From Bacteroidales bacterium (GTDB taxonomy: Bacteria; Bacteroidota; Bacteroidia; Bacteroidales; JAADGE01), in contig JAIORQ010000049.1 of assembly GCA_021108035.1 (NCBI GenBank), forward strand, positions 1 through 64,000: 64,000 nt of DNA. Direction: 5' to 3'. Of the stretch, positions 19,310 to 28,191 are shown piece by piece. The position numbers and the translations under genes are program-made. Within the stretch, counting starts at the first letter, position 1. Every line of letters begins with the position of its first letter. The notes under the pieces were generated by a model. It was not told the DNA's origin and did no database searches. It saw nothing but the letters and a program-made list of their open reading frames with translations.

Positions 19310-20268
19310 TACTTTCCGGCAGTAATAAAATCAGTACCTTTTTTGATGTTGAACTCTTCTTTATCAGGTTCCGATAATAAAAAATTACTTCCTTCAAAAG
19401 TAAAAACTCCGATTAACTCTGAATTATTGTATTTAGTTTCTCCGAGAAACAAACAATCTTTAAATTCTGAAATAAAGTTAAATTTACTTTTTATAAATTC
19501 AGTTCTTCCTCTGAATACTGAATTATTAAAGATTACTTTCTTCATAAATTCAGCATAATTAAAAAATACATCATCATAAAATTTCACACTTGAAAACACA
19601 CTGTTTTTGTTGAACTTTGCAGCACCAAATTGAACCGGGTCATTAAATTTTGATAATTGAAAAATGACGTTACCGTCAAAAATTGTTTCAAAAAAACTCA
19701 TATTCCCGTCTGCTTTTATTAAATTAAACATTACATCTTTATAGAAATGAGCTTTATTAAAATAATTTCTTCGGTATTTAAAATATGATGATTTAAAAGT
19801 TGCAAATTCTTGAAAAACAGAACCTGAAAAGTTTACAAGATCATTAAAATCACATGAAGTGAAATTTACTGTATCCTGAAACGTACATTCAATAAATGTC
19901 AGATTCTTTTTGAAACCGGAAACTTCACTATTATTTTTATACGTTTTATATGCAAAAATGTTTCCCTTAAATGTACAATTATAGAAAATAACGGAAGAAT
20001 TAATTTCGTGCTTAAGCAATTGGGGGCTTAAAAGATATTTTTCTTCTGAAACCAAAAAGTTAATATCACCGATAATTGTCGCATTCTTATATTTAATATT
20101 TTCTCCGTTTTCGATTTTTTTATTAATCTCCGATGCATTAATGATTTGATTTCTTGAATCAGTCAGATTTTCAACTGATTGATCGGATTGATCTGATGTA
20201 TCTTTTTTGCATGTAAAAGTCATTAAAGCAAAAAATATAATAAACGATATGTAAAGAAATTTTTTCAT
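19309..20268 (-). CDS. Pentapeptide-repeat-like lipoprotein
   Basis: A 319-residue lipoprotein with a signal peptide and lipobox (LMTFTCKK, Cys20). From about residue 90 to 300 it repeats short units of the form xFxxxxF with Asn, Ser or Asp between, such as NFTSCDFNDLVNFSGSVF and QFGAAKFNKNSVFSSVKF. This resembles the pentapeptide-repeat right-handed beta-helix fold. No catalytic motif is seen, so a scaffold or binding role on the membrane is likely. The stop codon abuts the right end of the 443-bp inverted-repeat element, so the native C-terminus could have been altered by that insertion. Confidence 0.78.
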   Translation of the reverse strand: MKKFLYISFIIFFALMTFTCKKDTSDQSDQSVENLTDSRNQIINASEINKKIENGENIKYKNATIIGDINFLVSEEKYLLSPQLLKHEINSSVIFYNCTFKGNIFAYKTYKNNSEVSGFKKNLTFIECTFQDTVNFTSCDFNDLVNFSGSVFQEFATFKSSYFKYRRNYFNKAHFYKDVMFNLIKADGNMSFFETIFDGNVIFQLSKFNDPVQFGAAKFNKNSVFSSVKFYDDVFFNYAEFMKKVIFNNSVFRGRTEFIKSKFNFISEFKDCLFLGETKYNNSELIGVFTFEGSNFLLSEPDKEEFNIKKGTDFITAGK

Positions 20269-20284
20269 TTTTTCTGTATTTATT

Positions 20285-20860
20285 TTACAAATTTAACAAT
20301 ATCTGTCCGGCTTCTTTCATAGATTTGCCTATGGAAATAAAACCATGATTTTTCAGAACAGCAAATTTACCGGTTTTTAAAATATTTACAGCACTTTTTG
20401 CTAATTCAACAGTGCCGTAAGGCAGTTCCTTTTCTGTTACGGGTAAATTTAATTGTTTTGCTTTATTCATAATTTCTTTAGAATGACCGTGAAAAACAGC
20501 ATTGATTTCAGGAAAATTTTTATAGATCAAATAATGCATAAATGATTCGGAAGAAGGTGGTTTTATACCGGTTGCCGTAATAATTTTTTCTTCAAGGATA
20601 CATTCTGTTACTTCAGAGAAATCACTATTGAGCATTTTCTTGCTTAATGCTGTATGGCTGCATGTGATAATAAACAGATTGCTGCCGGGTTTTGACCTGA
20701 AACTTAAATTGCCTGATGATCCGCCGGAATATGCCGGTGCAAAGTTTTTTTCAAAAAAGATATTACACCATTCTTTTAATTTATGCAAATTATTATGATT
20801 TGGTGAAGAGCTTTGTTTTTCAATATATTTATACTTAATTCCGGAGTATTGTTCTGCCAT
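20285..20860 (-). CDS. Class II aldolase/adducin-family protein
   Basis: A 191-residue cytosolic protein of the class II aldolase/adducin family, whose members are zinc-dependent sugar-phosphate aldolases, epimerases or dehydratases (fuculose-phosphate aldolase, methylthioribulose dehydratase). Visible are the N-terminal GGSSGNLSFR, the metal-site HGHS near 124-127, and the later NHGFISIG near 171 that gives the third histidine. The usual acidic catalytic residue would be in PPSSES. The substrate is not determinable. It sits 16 bp before the lipoprotein gene on the same strand and may be transcribed with it, although the two have no obvious shared pathway. Confidence 0.85.
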   Translation of the reverse strand: MAEQYSGIKYKYIEKQSSSPNHNNLHKLKEWCNIFFEKNFAPAYSGGSSGNLSFRSKPGSNLFIITCSHTALSKKMLNSDFSEVTECILEEKIITATGIKPPSSESFMHYLIYKNFPEINAVFHGHSKEIMNKAKQLNLPVTEKELPYGTVELAKSAVNILKTGKFAVLKNHGFISIGKSMKEAGQILLNL

Positions 20861-20891
20861 TGTTTAATTTTTTGATAAATGTAAATTAATT

Positions 20892-20924
20892 TTTGTTAAA
20901 TATTGATTCATAATCTTATTTTTG
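20892..20924 (+). promoter_or_regulatory. Promoter of the bat-like locus
   Basis: TTTG at 20892-20895, then 21 bp, then TATTTTTG at 20917-20924, fitting the Bacteroidota promoter form TTTG-N19-21-TAnnTTTG. The start codon is 18 bp downstream. Confidence 0.6.
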
Positions 20925-20941
20925 CATGTTAATTCTTTCAA

Positions 20942-21907
20942 ATGATGAAAAAATCAATTTTACTTATCATTTTTATATCAAGCTTTAATGTTCTTATTGC
21001 TCAAAGGGCTTCATTTGAAAAAGACGAAATTTTTATCGGAGATCAAATTGAATTAATTCTTGAAATACCAAAAAATATCGGTAATGATATTCTTTTTCCT
21101 GTATTTGAAAATGTAATAATTGAAGGTATTGAGATTCTTGAAACTTCTGAAGTCGAATTTATTGAGCCGGAAAATCTGTTAAGGCAGACATATGTAATTA
21201 CATCTTTTGAAGATTCGTTGTTTTTATTGTACCCGTTTGAATTTAAGGTTGATAATAAGATTATTAAAACAAATCCTTTAAGATTGCAAGTATCATATTA
21301 TAAACCTGATTCAATATTAATGAGTAAAATTGATACAACAGGTAAATTAAGAATTGTTGATATAAAACCTCCCGTAGAAACTCCGATGACATTTAAAGAG
21401 TTTATTAACAGATTCGGAATATATATTATTGCATTTCTGATTGTTGTGATATTAATTTTTGTAGTAAGATATTTTTATAAAAAAAGAAAAGATAATAAAC
21501 TTGTATTCACTAAACCAAAACCAAAGATTCCTGTGCATGTACATACTTTAGAACAACTTAAGGTATTAAAAAAGAAAGAATTACATAAAAAGGAAATATT
21601 AAAGCCGTTTTACACCGAATTAAGTTTTATTATTCGATCTTATATTGAAAACAGATTCAAAATTGAGGCTTTGGAGTCAATTACAAATGAGATTATTGAT
21701 GAATTCAGTAAAACAGAATTTGCAAATGATGAAACAATAAGTAAACTTGAAGAACTTCTTTCTTTGTCTGATTTAGTAAAGTTTGCAAAGAACAGACCAA
21801 ATGAGCATGAAAACGAATTAATGATTGAATATGCGTTTTCTTTTGTGAATTTGACCAAACAAGAAGAACTTGCTGAACAAGAAATTAAAAATCAAGAAAT
21901 AATTTAA
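20942..21907 (+). CDS. Membrane protein preceding BatA (BatD/DUF4381-like)
   Basis: A 321-residue membrane protein. A signal peptide (about 1-20) leads to a periplasmic beta-rich domain, then one transmembrane helix at about 153-175 (IYIIAFLIVVILIFVV) and a cytosolic helical tail starting KKRKDNK. This layout matches proteins encoded directly before BatA in the Bacteroidota aerotolerance (bat) loci. It ends 2 bp before the BatA start, so translational coupling is likely. Members are thought to form a complex with the VWA proteins in the envelope. The exact family name is tentative. Confidence 0.75.
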   Translation: MMKKSILLIIFISSFNVLIAQRASFEKDEIFIGDQIELILEIPKNIGNDILFPVFENVIIEGIEILETSEVEFIEPENLLRQTYVITSFEDSLFLLYPFEFKVDNKIIKTNPLRLQVSYYKPDSILMSKIDTTGKLRIVDIKPPVETPMTFKEFINRFGIYIIAFLIVVILIFVVRYFYKKRKDNKLVFTKPKPKIPVHVHTLEQLKVLKKKELHKKEILKPFYTELSFIIRSYIENRFKIEALESITNEIIDEFSKTEFANDETISKLEELLSLSDLVKFAKNRPNEHENELMIEYAFSFVNLTKQEELAEQEIKNQEII

Positions 21908-21909
21908 AA

Positions 21910-22890
21910 ATGATATTTGCCGCACCGAAATATTTTTGGCTCTTATTAGGTTTAATACCTGTTATTATATGGTATATATATAAAAAAAGAAACTCGCAAG
22001 CAACTGTTAAGATTTCTTCCTTAAATAATATTGCAAACCAAAAAAAGCCGATAAAGCAATATCTGCGGCATCTTTTATTTTTATTGAGGCTGTCAGTATT
22101 TGCTCTGTTAATTATTATTTTAGCAAGACCTCAATCTGAAACTTATGATGATGAGATAACAGAGGGAATTGATATTGTTATTGCTTTGGATATTTCAGGC
22201 AGTATGTTGGCAAGAGATTTTAAGCCAAACAGATTGGAAGCTTCAAAAGATATTGCAATTGAGTTTATAAATAAACAAGAATATGACAGGATAGGTCTCG
22301 TAGTTTTCAGTGCTGAAAGCTTTACTCAATGCCCCGTAACAATTGATCATACGGTATTGATTAATATGTTTAAAGATATAAAGCAAGGATTGATTGATGA
22401 CGGAACAGCAATAGGTTACGGACTGGCAACTGCCGTAAATAATATTAAAGAAAGTAAGTCGAAAAGTAAGATCATTATTTTGCTGACAGACGGCGAAAAT
22501 AATGCCGGAGATATAGATCCGTTGATTGCTGCTGATTTAGCGGCAAAATATGATATAAAAGTATATACCATAGGTGTTGGAAAAAACGGCTTTGCTGATA
22601 TGCCTGTTCAATCAATTTTCGGAGAGAGTATTCAAAAAGTTGAAGTTAAGATAGATGAAGAAACTTTGAAAATTATTTCCGAGAAAACAGGAGGCAAATA
22701 TTTCAGAGCAACTGATAACATGAAACTTAAGGAGATTTATGAGGAAATTGATAAATTAGAAAAAGATGAGATAAGAGAAAAGTCGCAAAAGATCAGAGAG
22801 GAAAAATTCATGATCTTTTTAATTCCTGCTTTAATCCTTTTTGTATCAGAGATTTTATTGAGATTAACAATTTTCAGGAATATTCCTTGA
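21910..22890 (+). CDS. BatA-like VWA-domain membrane protein
   Basis: A 326-residue inner-membrane protein: an N-terminal helix pair (about 7-24 and 53-72), a von Willebrand A domain (about 85-290) and a C-terminal transmembrane helix (about 300-320). The metal-ion-dependent adhesion site is complete: Asp94-x-Ser96-x-Ser98 in DISGSM, the Thr in QCPVTID and Asp in LTDGEN. This is the BatA type from the bat operon linked to stress tolerance in Bacteroides. MoxR ATPase and DUF58 partners, which usually come upstream, are not in this locus; the upstream neighbour is a divergent aldolase-family gene. Confidence 0.88.
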   Translation: MIFAAPKYFWLLLGLIPVIIWYIYKKRNSQATVKISSLNNIANQKKPIKQYLRHLLFLLRLSVFALLIIILARPQSETYDDEITEGIDIVIALDISGSMLARDFKPNRLEASKDIAIEFINKQEYDRIGLVVFSAESFTQCPVTIDHTVLINMFKDIKQGLIDDGTAIGYGLATAVNNIKESKSKSKIIILLTDGENNAGDIDPLIAADLAAKYDIKVYTIGVGKNGFADMPVQSIFGESIQKVEVKIDEETLKIISEKTGGKYFRATDNMKLKEIYEEIDKLEKDEIREKSQKIREEKFMIFLIPALILFVSEILLRLTIFRNIP

Positions 22891-22936
22891 AATTTGACAT
22901 TAGAAAATTGTGTTAAGTCAAATCTGAAACTTCGGG

Positions 22937-23016
22937 TTAGCTTTTAAGCGGTTCTAACCGCTAAAAAGCGCATGTGAAGCATACTTTTTAGCGGTTTTAA
23001 TCCGCTTAAAAGTTAA
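22937..23016. repeat. Long imperfect palindrome between BatA and BatB genes
   Basis: The left arm at 22937-22968 and right arm at 22984-23016 pair over about 30 bases with few mismatches. Each arm itself contains a smaller inverted repeat (AAGCGGTTCTAACCGCTAA). The hairpin could attenuate or terminate transcription between the two VWA genes, or be a REP-like repeat. Confidence 0.65.
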
Positions 23017-23083
23017 TTTGACACCCTAAATTCAATATTTGACATGACAATAGATTTTAGTAACCGAATAAACAATTAAACAG

Positions 23084-23215
23084 TGAGTCCACTCTGAAAA
23101 GTAATATTTCGCATAAAAAGGTGCATAGCAACTTTATTAATTGACTGACAATAAGTCTGCTGTGTTTTTGAATTTTGCAGAATTAGTTGCTTTGCACCTT
23201 TTCGGAGTAGTCTCA
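23084..23215. mobile_element. 132-bp MITE-like element in the bat locus
   Basis: The left end TGAGTCCACTCTGAAAAGT (23084-23102) and right end (23198-23215) are inverted repeats with 15 of 18 matches. A second nested inverted pair, AAGGTGCATAGCAACT (23119-23134) and its complement (23185-23200), lies inside. The ends match those of the 133-bp element at 40067 and the solitary end at 13501. It carries no gene. Together with the palindrome before it, it separates BatA from BatB by 362 bp, although these genes are normally close together. Confidence 0.75.
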
Positions 23216-23252
23216 ACAATAAAGCAATGCAACAATTTAACAATGAAAAAAA

Positions 23253-24272
23253 ATGAATCTGTTTCAATTTAAAAATCCTGAATATTTTTGGCTTCTGTCG
23301 GTATTGCCTATTCTTTTAGTATTGTATCTTTTTTCTCAATATTTTAAAAAAAGAGCAATAAGCAGATTTAGTAACGAAAGATTGTTTTTAAGGTTAATAC
23401 CCGATTACTCAAAATATCGAATTATATTTAAATACATTCTGCTTAGCATCGCTTTATTTTTTATGATTATTGCATTAACAAGGCCTCAATCCGGAAGCAA
23501 GATTAAAACAGAAACAAATAAAAACAGAGAGATCATAATTGCTTTGGACGTATCAAACAGTATGTTGGCTGAAGATGTTGTACCAAATCGTTTGAAAAGA
23601 GCAAAACAAATTATTACTGACTTGTTCCGAAATAATCCGGCAGACAGATTCGGTTTAATTGTTTTTGCAGGTGATGCTTTTGTCCAAATACCCGTAACAA
23701 CAAGTATATCTTCTATTGATGTTTTTTTAGAATCTGTTAGTACAGAGACCGTTCCGGTGCAAGGAACTAATATTTCCAAAGCAATTGAAATGGGAATTGC
23801 ACTGTTTGACAAAACATCAAACAGTGAAAAATTAATTTTAATATTAACCGATGGTGAAAATCACGAACAAAAGGCAATTGATGCCGCTAAAACGGCATTA
23901 GACAAAGGGATTATAGTTTCCACTGTAGGAATAGGTAAGAAAAGTTCAACTCCGATTCCTGATCCGGTAACGGGTGAATATAAAAAGAAAGATAATAAGG
24001 TAGTATTAACAAAACTGAATGATATTTTATTAACCCAAATTGCTAATGCCGGCGGAGGACAGTATTTTGAAACAGGGAACTTTACTTCGGATGTCAGAAA
24101 AATCCAATCTCAAATTGATAATCTCGGAAGTATTAACGGAGAAACTGAAATTGAGGAATATGCTGACCTTTTCAAGTATTTTATTGTCATTGCACTATTC
24201 TTTCTGCTTATTGAGTTCTGTCTTCTTGAAAAGAGAAATCAAAAATTGTCTAATTTGAGGATTTTCAAGTGA
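23253..24272 (+). CDS. BatB-like VWA-domain membrane protein
   Basis: A 339-residue inner-membrane protein with helices at about 10-30 and 58-76, a VWA domain (about 90-290) and a C-terminal helix (about 308-325). The adhesion-site residues are Asp99-x-Ser101-x-Ser103 in DVSNSM, Thr in QIPVTTS and Asp in LTDGEN. It is related to but distinct from the BatA-like gene before it and corresponds to BatB of bat loci. The usual following gene, the TPR protein BatC, is missing: the next gene is on the opposite strand and unrelated. The locus therefore appears reduced or broken up, unless the rest lies elsewhere. Confidence 0.88.
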   Translation: MNLFQFKNPEYFWLLSVLPILLVLYLFSQYFKKRAISRFSNERLFLRLIPDYSKYRIIFKYILLSIALFFMIIALTRPQSGSKIKTETNKNREIIIALDVSNSMLAEDVVPNRLKRAKQIITDLFRNNPADRFGLIVFAGDAFVQIPVTTSISSIDVFLESVSTETVPVQGTNISKAIEMGIALFDKTSNSEKLILILTDGENHEQKAIDAAKTALDKGIIVSTVGIGKKSSTPIPDPVTGEYKKKDNKVVLTKLNDILLTQIANAGGGQYFETGNFTSDVRKIQSQIDNLGSINGETEIEEYADLFKYFIVIALFFLLIEFCLLEKRNQKLSNLRIFK

Positions 24273-24294
24273 AATCTAATATTATGAAGCAATA

Positions 24295-25188
24295 TTAAAA
24301 AAAATAGCTGTATGGCAATAAATAGAGTGGAAATTCATCAATTTTAAGTGCTGAAATGTCATTGCCTCCATAAAAAATATACATTGCTTTTATATTTTTT
24401 TCATAATTTCGTTTAAAACTTCGTAATCCTTTTAAATCATTATTTGTAATGTTTTGTGCACTTTTTACTTCAATACAAATTATTTCTTTCTTTTCATTTT
24501 CAATAATAAAATCAACTTCAAAAGTTTTATTGTCTCTGAAATAATATATTTCAAAATCCTTCTCTGAAAAAGAAATACTTTTCTTTAATTCATTATATAT
24601 ATAATTTTCAAGCAATTGTCCGAATAGTTGTCTGTCTGTTAATAGTTTATCTTTTGAAATTTTTGATAAATGACTGATAAAACCGGTATCTGTAAAATAT
24701 AACTTGCTCATTTTCTTCACTTGTTTGCCGATATTTTTATCATAAGGTTTTAATCTTTCAATTATAAACATGGCTTCAAGTAAAAAAATGTAGTTTTCTG
24801 CTGTGGCAAAACTAATTTTTAATTTATTTGACAGATTGCTTACATTAAGTAAATCAGATGATTGTATAGACAATAGTTTCAATAATCCGGGAATTTTATC
24901 TGCTTTTCGTAAACTATGTTCTGTCAGACTGTGGATATCTTTATTAATTCTTGCTTTTAAATAATTTGCGAACCATTTTTTGTGCATATCAATATTAATT
25001 GATTGAATTTCCGGAAAGCTGCCCGTAATTAATCTTTTAGATATAGTATCATAATTTGGAGCTTCAATATTTTCAAAATACTTATAAAAATCTGATGTGA
25101 ATAATATTTCCGTTAGATTATAAGTTTCATTATTTAATTCTGTATAAGAAAATGGATAAAGTGTATATCCAACCATTCTACCGGCCAA
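24295..25188 (-). pseudogene. 5'-truncated AAA/DUF4143 ATPase
   Basis: The 297-residue frame starts at the point that would be near residue 130 of a full protein: SLAGRMVGYTLYPFSYTEL corresponds to the family's region just after the sensor motif. The whole P-loop and Walker B part is absent, while the DUF4143 end is present (FEVDFIIENEKKEIICIEVKSAQN). In the same frame upstream, coding similarity continues only to VKINESLAG and then stops at the 22-nt repeat array. Compare the complete relative at 15777-17060. The stub cannot bind ATP in the normal way and is probably not functional, although the nuclease-like domain is intact. Confidence 0.8.
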
Positions 25189-25219
25189 ACTTTCATTAAT
25201 TTTTACTGATTTAAATATG

Positions 25220-25415
25220 AAATAACACCACGATAAATACGGAATTACTCTCCTTAAAATAAAATATTACACCATCTTAAATGAGAAATAACACTATATA
25301 AAATATAGAAATATACCATATAAAAATAGTAATGTATCCGGATAAAATATGTTTTTACACCACCTTAAATGAGGAATAGCCCCAATTGAAATATAGAATT
25401 GCACTAATAGGAATT
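25220..25415. repeat. 22-nt periodic degenerate repeat array
   Basis: Nine successive units have exact 22-nt spacing: the anchor (consensus ACACCA) begins at 25225, 25247, 25269, 25291, 25313, 25335, 25357, 25379 and 25401. The unit reads roughly ACACCAYNTTAAATA followed by an RGAAAT-like end. The best copies are at 25269 and 25357. Individual units are degenerate but the spacing is not. The array fills the gap between the truncated ATPase and the HD-domain gene. It may be a terminal repeat region of a lost IS21-like element, a set of protein-binding sites, or iteron-like DNA. Confidence 0.7.
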
Positions 25416-25452
25416 AAGAAGAACTCTGTTTTTTCCATTTATTAATAATGAT

Positions 25453-25460
25453 TATATTTG
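25453..25460 (+). promoter_or_regulatory. Candidate -7 element of the HD-hydrolase gene
   Basis: TATATTTG fits TAnnTTTG. It lies only 4 bp before the start codon, so the transcript would have almost no leader. No good -33 TTTG was found. Confidence 0.35.
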
Positions 25461-25464
25461 AAAC

Positions 25465-26118
25465 ATGAAAAAAGCAGAAATCATCCAAAAAACAACAACC
25501 TTCGTAAAACAAACCCTTTCAGAAGCTGAAGGAGCACACGATTGGTGGCATATATACAGAGTTTGGAAAAACACACAACTGATTTTAAAAATCGAAAAAG
25601 CAAATCCTTTAATTTGTGAACTTGCAGCATTATTGCATGATATTGCAGACCATAAATTTAATAACGGTAATGAAAGCATCGGGCCGCAAAAAGCAAGAGT
25701 TTTTCTTAATTCATTAAATATTGAAAATGAGATTATTGAGGGCGTAATAAAAATAATTGAAAATATTTCTTTTCTCGGCGGAAATGAAAAGAAGGACTAT
25801 CAATCACCGGAACTTGATATTGTCCAAGATGCTGACAGGTTAGATGCAATAGGTGCAATAGGAATTGCTCGTACATTTAATTACGGAGGTTTCAAAAAAA
25901 GAGAGATTTATAACCCGGAAATAAAACCTAATTTGCACATGAGTAAAGAAGAATATAAATACAACACTGCACCGACAATTAATCATTTCTACGAAAAACT
26001 ATTGACACTTAAAGACCGAATGAATACCGAAACCGGAAAAAAAACGGCACAAAACAGACATGATTTTATGGAACTGTTTCTTAATCAGTTTTATAAAGAG
26101 TGGGAGGGGAAAGTATAA
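25465..26118 (+). CDS. HD-superfamily metal-dependent phosphohydrolase
   Basis: A 217-residue cytosolic protein of the HD superfamily, YedJ-like by length and arrangement. Metal-binding motifs are visible: His in AHDWWHIYRV (about 24-33), the HD pair in LLHDIADHK (about 57-65) and Asp in VQDADRLDAIGAIG (about 125). Such proteins hydrolyse nucleotides or other phosphate esters; the substrate is unknown. It appears to be a single-gene unit next to the repeat array. Base usage is like that of its neighbours, with no sign of transfer. Confidence 0.88.
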   Translation: MKKAEIIQKTTTFVKQTLSEAEGAHDWWHIYRVWKNTQLILKIEKANPLICELAALLHDIADHKFNNGNESIGPQKARVFLNSLNIENEIIEGVIKIIENISFLGGNEKKDYQSPELDIVQDADRLDAIGAIGIARTFNYGGFKKREIYNPEIKPNLHMSKEEYKYNTAPTINHFYEKLLTLKDRMNTETGKKTAQNRHDFMELFLNQFYKEWEGKV

Positions 26119-26364
26119 TATAAATAGGTATTACTATCAATTTTACCGGAATTATTTTTTATAAATGCAATTATATGACTGATTGAAATGATTAAATGCT
26201 ATAATGATTTAATGCTTAAATAATTAAATTACATATACGTTTAAAGTAATAATATTAGTGTGTTATTTTGTAATTATTACTTTTTTATTACAGCATTATG
26301 GCATTTAATTATTGTAGCATTAGTAGTTATTTCACAATATTCAGTAATTTATAAAATTCATAAA

Positions 26365-28158
26365 ATGATAAAAATAGAAAAACCGGATAATCTTGTTGAA
26401 CATTTTGAAATATCAACTGAAAAATTCAAAAACAATAAGCTTTTCGGCACAAAAAATAAAGAAACAGGAGAATATGAATGGATAACTTATAATGATGTCA
26501 GAAAAAGAGTTGATGACTTCAGAGGCGGGCTGGCATCCATAAATATAAAAAAAGGAGATCCCGTAGCAATTATTGCAAATAATTGTGTAGAATGGGCAGT
26601 TGCAGCTTTTGCATCATATGGCCTCGGTGTTCGTTTTGTACCAATGTACGAAAACGAAATCTTTAAAACATGGGAATACATTACAAATGATGCTGATATA
26701 AAATTTTTATTAGTCTCAAACAAAGAGATTTATGAGCAAGTAAAACATTTTAAAGATGAAATTAGTTCTTTGGAACATATATATATTATTGAAGATGACA
26801 GTGAAGCAAGTATGGAACATCTTGAAAATATCGGTAAAGAAAATCAGGTTACTTCCATAATTCCGAATGTTGATGATATTGCTGCATTAATATATACTTC
26901 AGGGACAACTGATGATCCGAAAGGTGTCTTATTAACTCACGGAAATTTTGTTTCAAATGCAAGAGCAGGATTTCGAAGATACAGTAATTTATTGAATGAA
27001 ACTTCAAGAAGTTTATCAATTCTTCCTTGGGCACACAGCTACGGACAAACAGCCGAGTTATACAACTGGTTTTTTGCAGGTGGTTCAATCGGTTTTATGG
27101 AAAGCATTGATACACTGGCAGAAGACTTGCTGAAAGTACAACCTACTTTTTTAATAGCTGTTCCTCGTGTTTTTAATAAGATTTATGACGGAATTTGGGC
27201 AAAAATGAATGAAGCCGGAGGCATTAAAAAGAAATTATTTAAGATGTCAGTTAATGCTGCAAAAAAATATCGTGAACAAAAAGGGAATGTTGGTTTCGGA
27301 ACAAAATTTAAATTAAAAATCGGAAATAAACTTGTATTCTCTAAAATTAAAACAAAATTCGGCGGCAAATTAATTGCTTCCATTACTGCAAGTGCAAAAA
27401 TGAATAATGAAATTTCTTATTTCTTTTCAGATATCGGACTGCCTGTTTATGACTGCTACGGTTTAAGTGAAACATCTCCGGCAATTACAATGAACAGCCC
27501 GGAATTAAACAAACCGGGAAGTGTAGGTTCACCTTTGGAATTTATTGAAGTAAGAATTGATTGCTCAATGATTGATGATAAAAGTGAAGACGGTGAAATA
27601 CAAGTTAAAGGGCCGAATTTGATGGTAGGATACCATAATAAACCGGAAGCCACAAAAGAAGTTTTTACAGAAGACGGTTGGTTTAAAACAGGTGACAGAG
27701 GAACAATTGACAAAGATGGTTATGTTTTTATTACCGGAAGAATTAAAGAGCAGTATAAATTGGAAAACGGTAAATATGTTTTTCCTTCAGCACTGGAGGA
27801 AGATATTCGTTTATTGCCTTATGTTGAGAATGTTATGATATACGGCGATGAAAAACCATACAATATATGTATTGTAATTCCGGATTATGCTGTTTTAGAA
27901 AAGACTGCCGAAATATTAAAAATGAAAACTACTGTTGATCAATTAATTCATTCACCTATTGTTCAGGAATTTATGAGTATTGAAATTTGTAAGAATTTGA
28001 AAGGGAATTACGGTAACTATGAAATACCAAAAAAGTTTATCTTTACAGATGAAAATTTCACGATAGAAAACGGAATGTTAACACAAACCCTAAAACTTAA
28101 ACGAAGAGTTGTTATTGAAAAATATAAAGAGCAAATTGAAGAGCTTTATCAAGAGTAA
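26365..28158 (+). CDS. Long-chain fatty acid-CoA ligase (AMP-forming)
   Basis: About 597 residues from the ATG at 26365, chosen because the preceding in-frame residues (from 26260) are hydrophobic and unlike the family, whereas MIKIEKPDNLVEHF is a typical beginning. The AMP-binding signature YTSGTTDDPKGVLLTH lies near residue 180, the adenylate motif YGLSETSP near 370, and TGDRGTIDKDGYVFITGRIKE near 450. It activates long-chain fatty acids to acyl-CoA for membrane lipid synthesis or degradation. The catalytic region is complete. It is followed by a small lipoprotein gene 33 bp downstream that may share its transcript. Confidence 0.92.
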   Translation: MIKIEKPDNLVEHFEISTEKFKNNKLFGTKNKETGEYEWITYNDVRKRVDDFRGGLASINIKKGDPVAIIANNCVEWAVAAFASYGLGVRFVPMYENEIFKTWEYITNDADIKFLLVSNKEIYEQVKHFKDEISSLEHIYIIEDDSEASMEHLENIGKENQVTSIIPNVDDIAALIYTSGTTDDPKGVLLTHGNFVSNARAGFRRYSNLLNETSRSLSILPWAHSYGQTAELYNWFFAGGSIGFMESIDTLAEDLLKVQPTFLIAVPRVFNKIYDGIWAKMNEAGGIKKKLFKMSVNAAKKYREQKGNVGFGTKFKLKIGNKLVFSKIKTKFGGKLIASITASAKMNNEISYFFSDIGLPVYDCYGLSETSPAITMNSPELNKPGSVGSPLEFIEVRIDCSMIDDKSEDGEIQVKGPNLMVGYHNKPEATKEVFTEDGWFKTGDRGTIDKDGYVFITGRIKEQYKLENGKYVFPSALEEDIRLLPYVENVMIYGDEKPYNICIVIPDYAVLEKTAEILKMKTTVDQLIHSPIVQEFMSIEICKNLKGNYGNYEIPKKFIFTDENFTIENGMLTQTLKLKRRVVIEKYKEQIEELYQE

Positions 28159-28191
28159 TAATAATCAAAAACTCATCTTAATAATTTACAT

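Noticed and set aside
25220-25415. CRISPR array
   Set aside because: The unit is 22 nt without distinct spacers; repeats are degenerate and contiguous, and no cas genes are present.
26260-26364. N-terminal extension of the acyl-CoA ligase that looks like a signal anchor
   Set aside because: The typical family start follows at 26365, and cytosolic ligases of this type do not need a signal.
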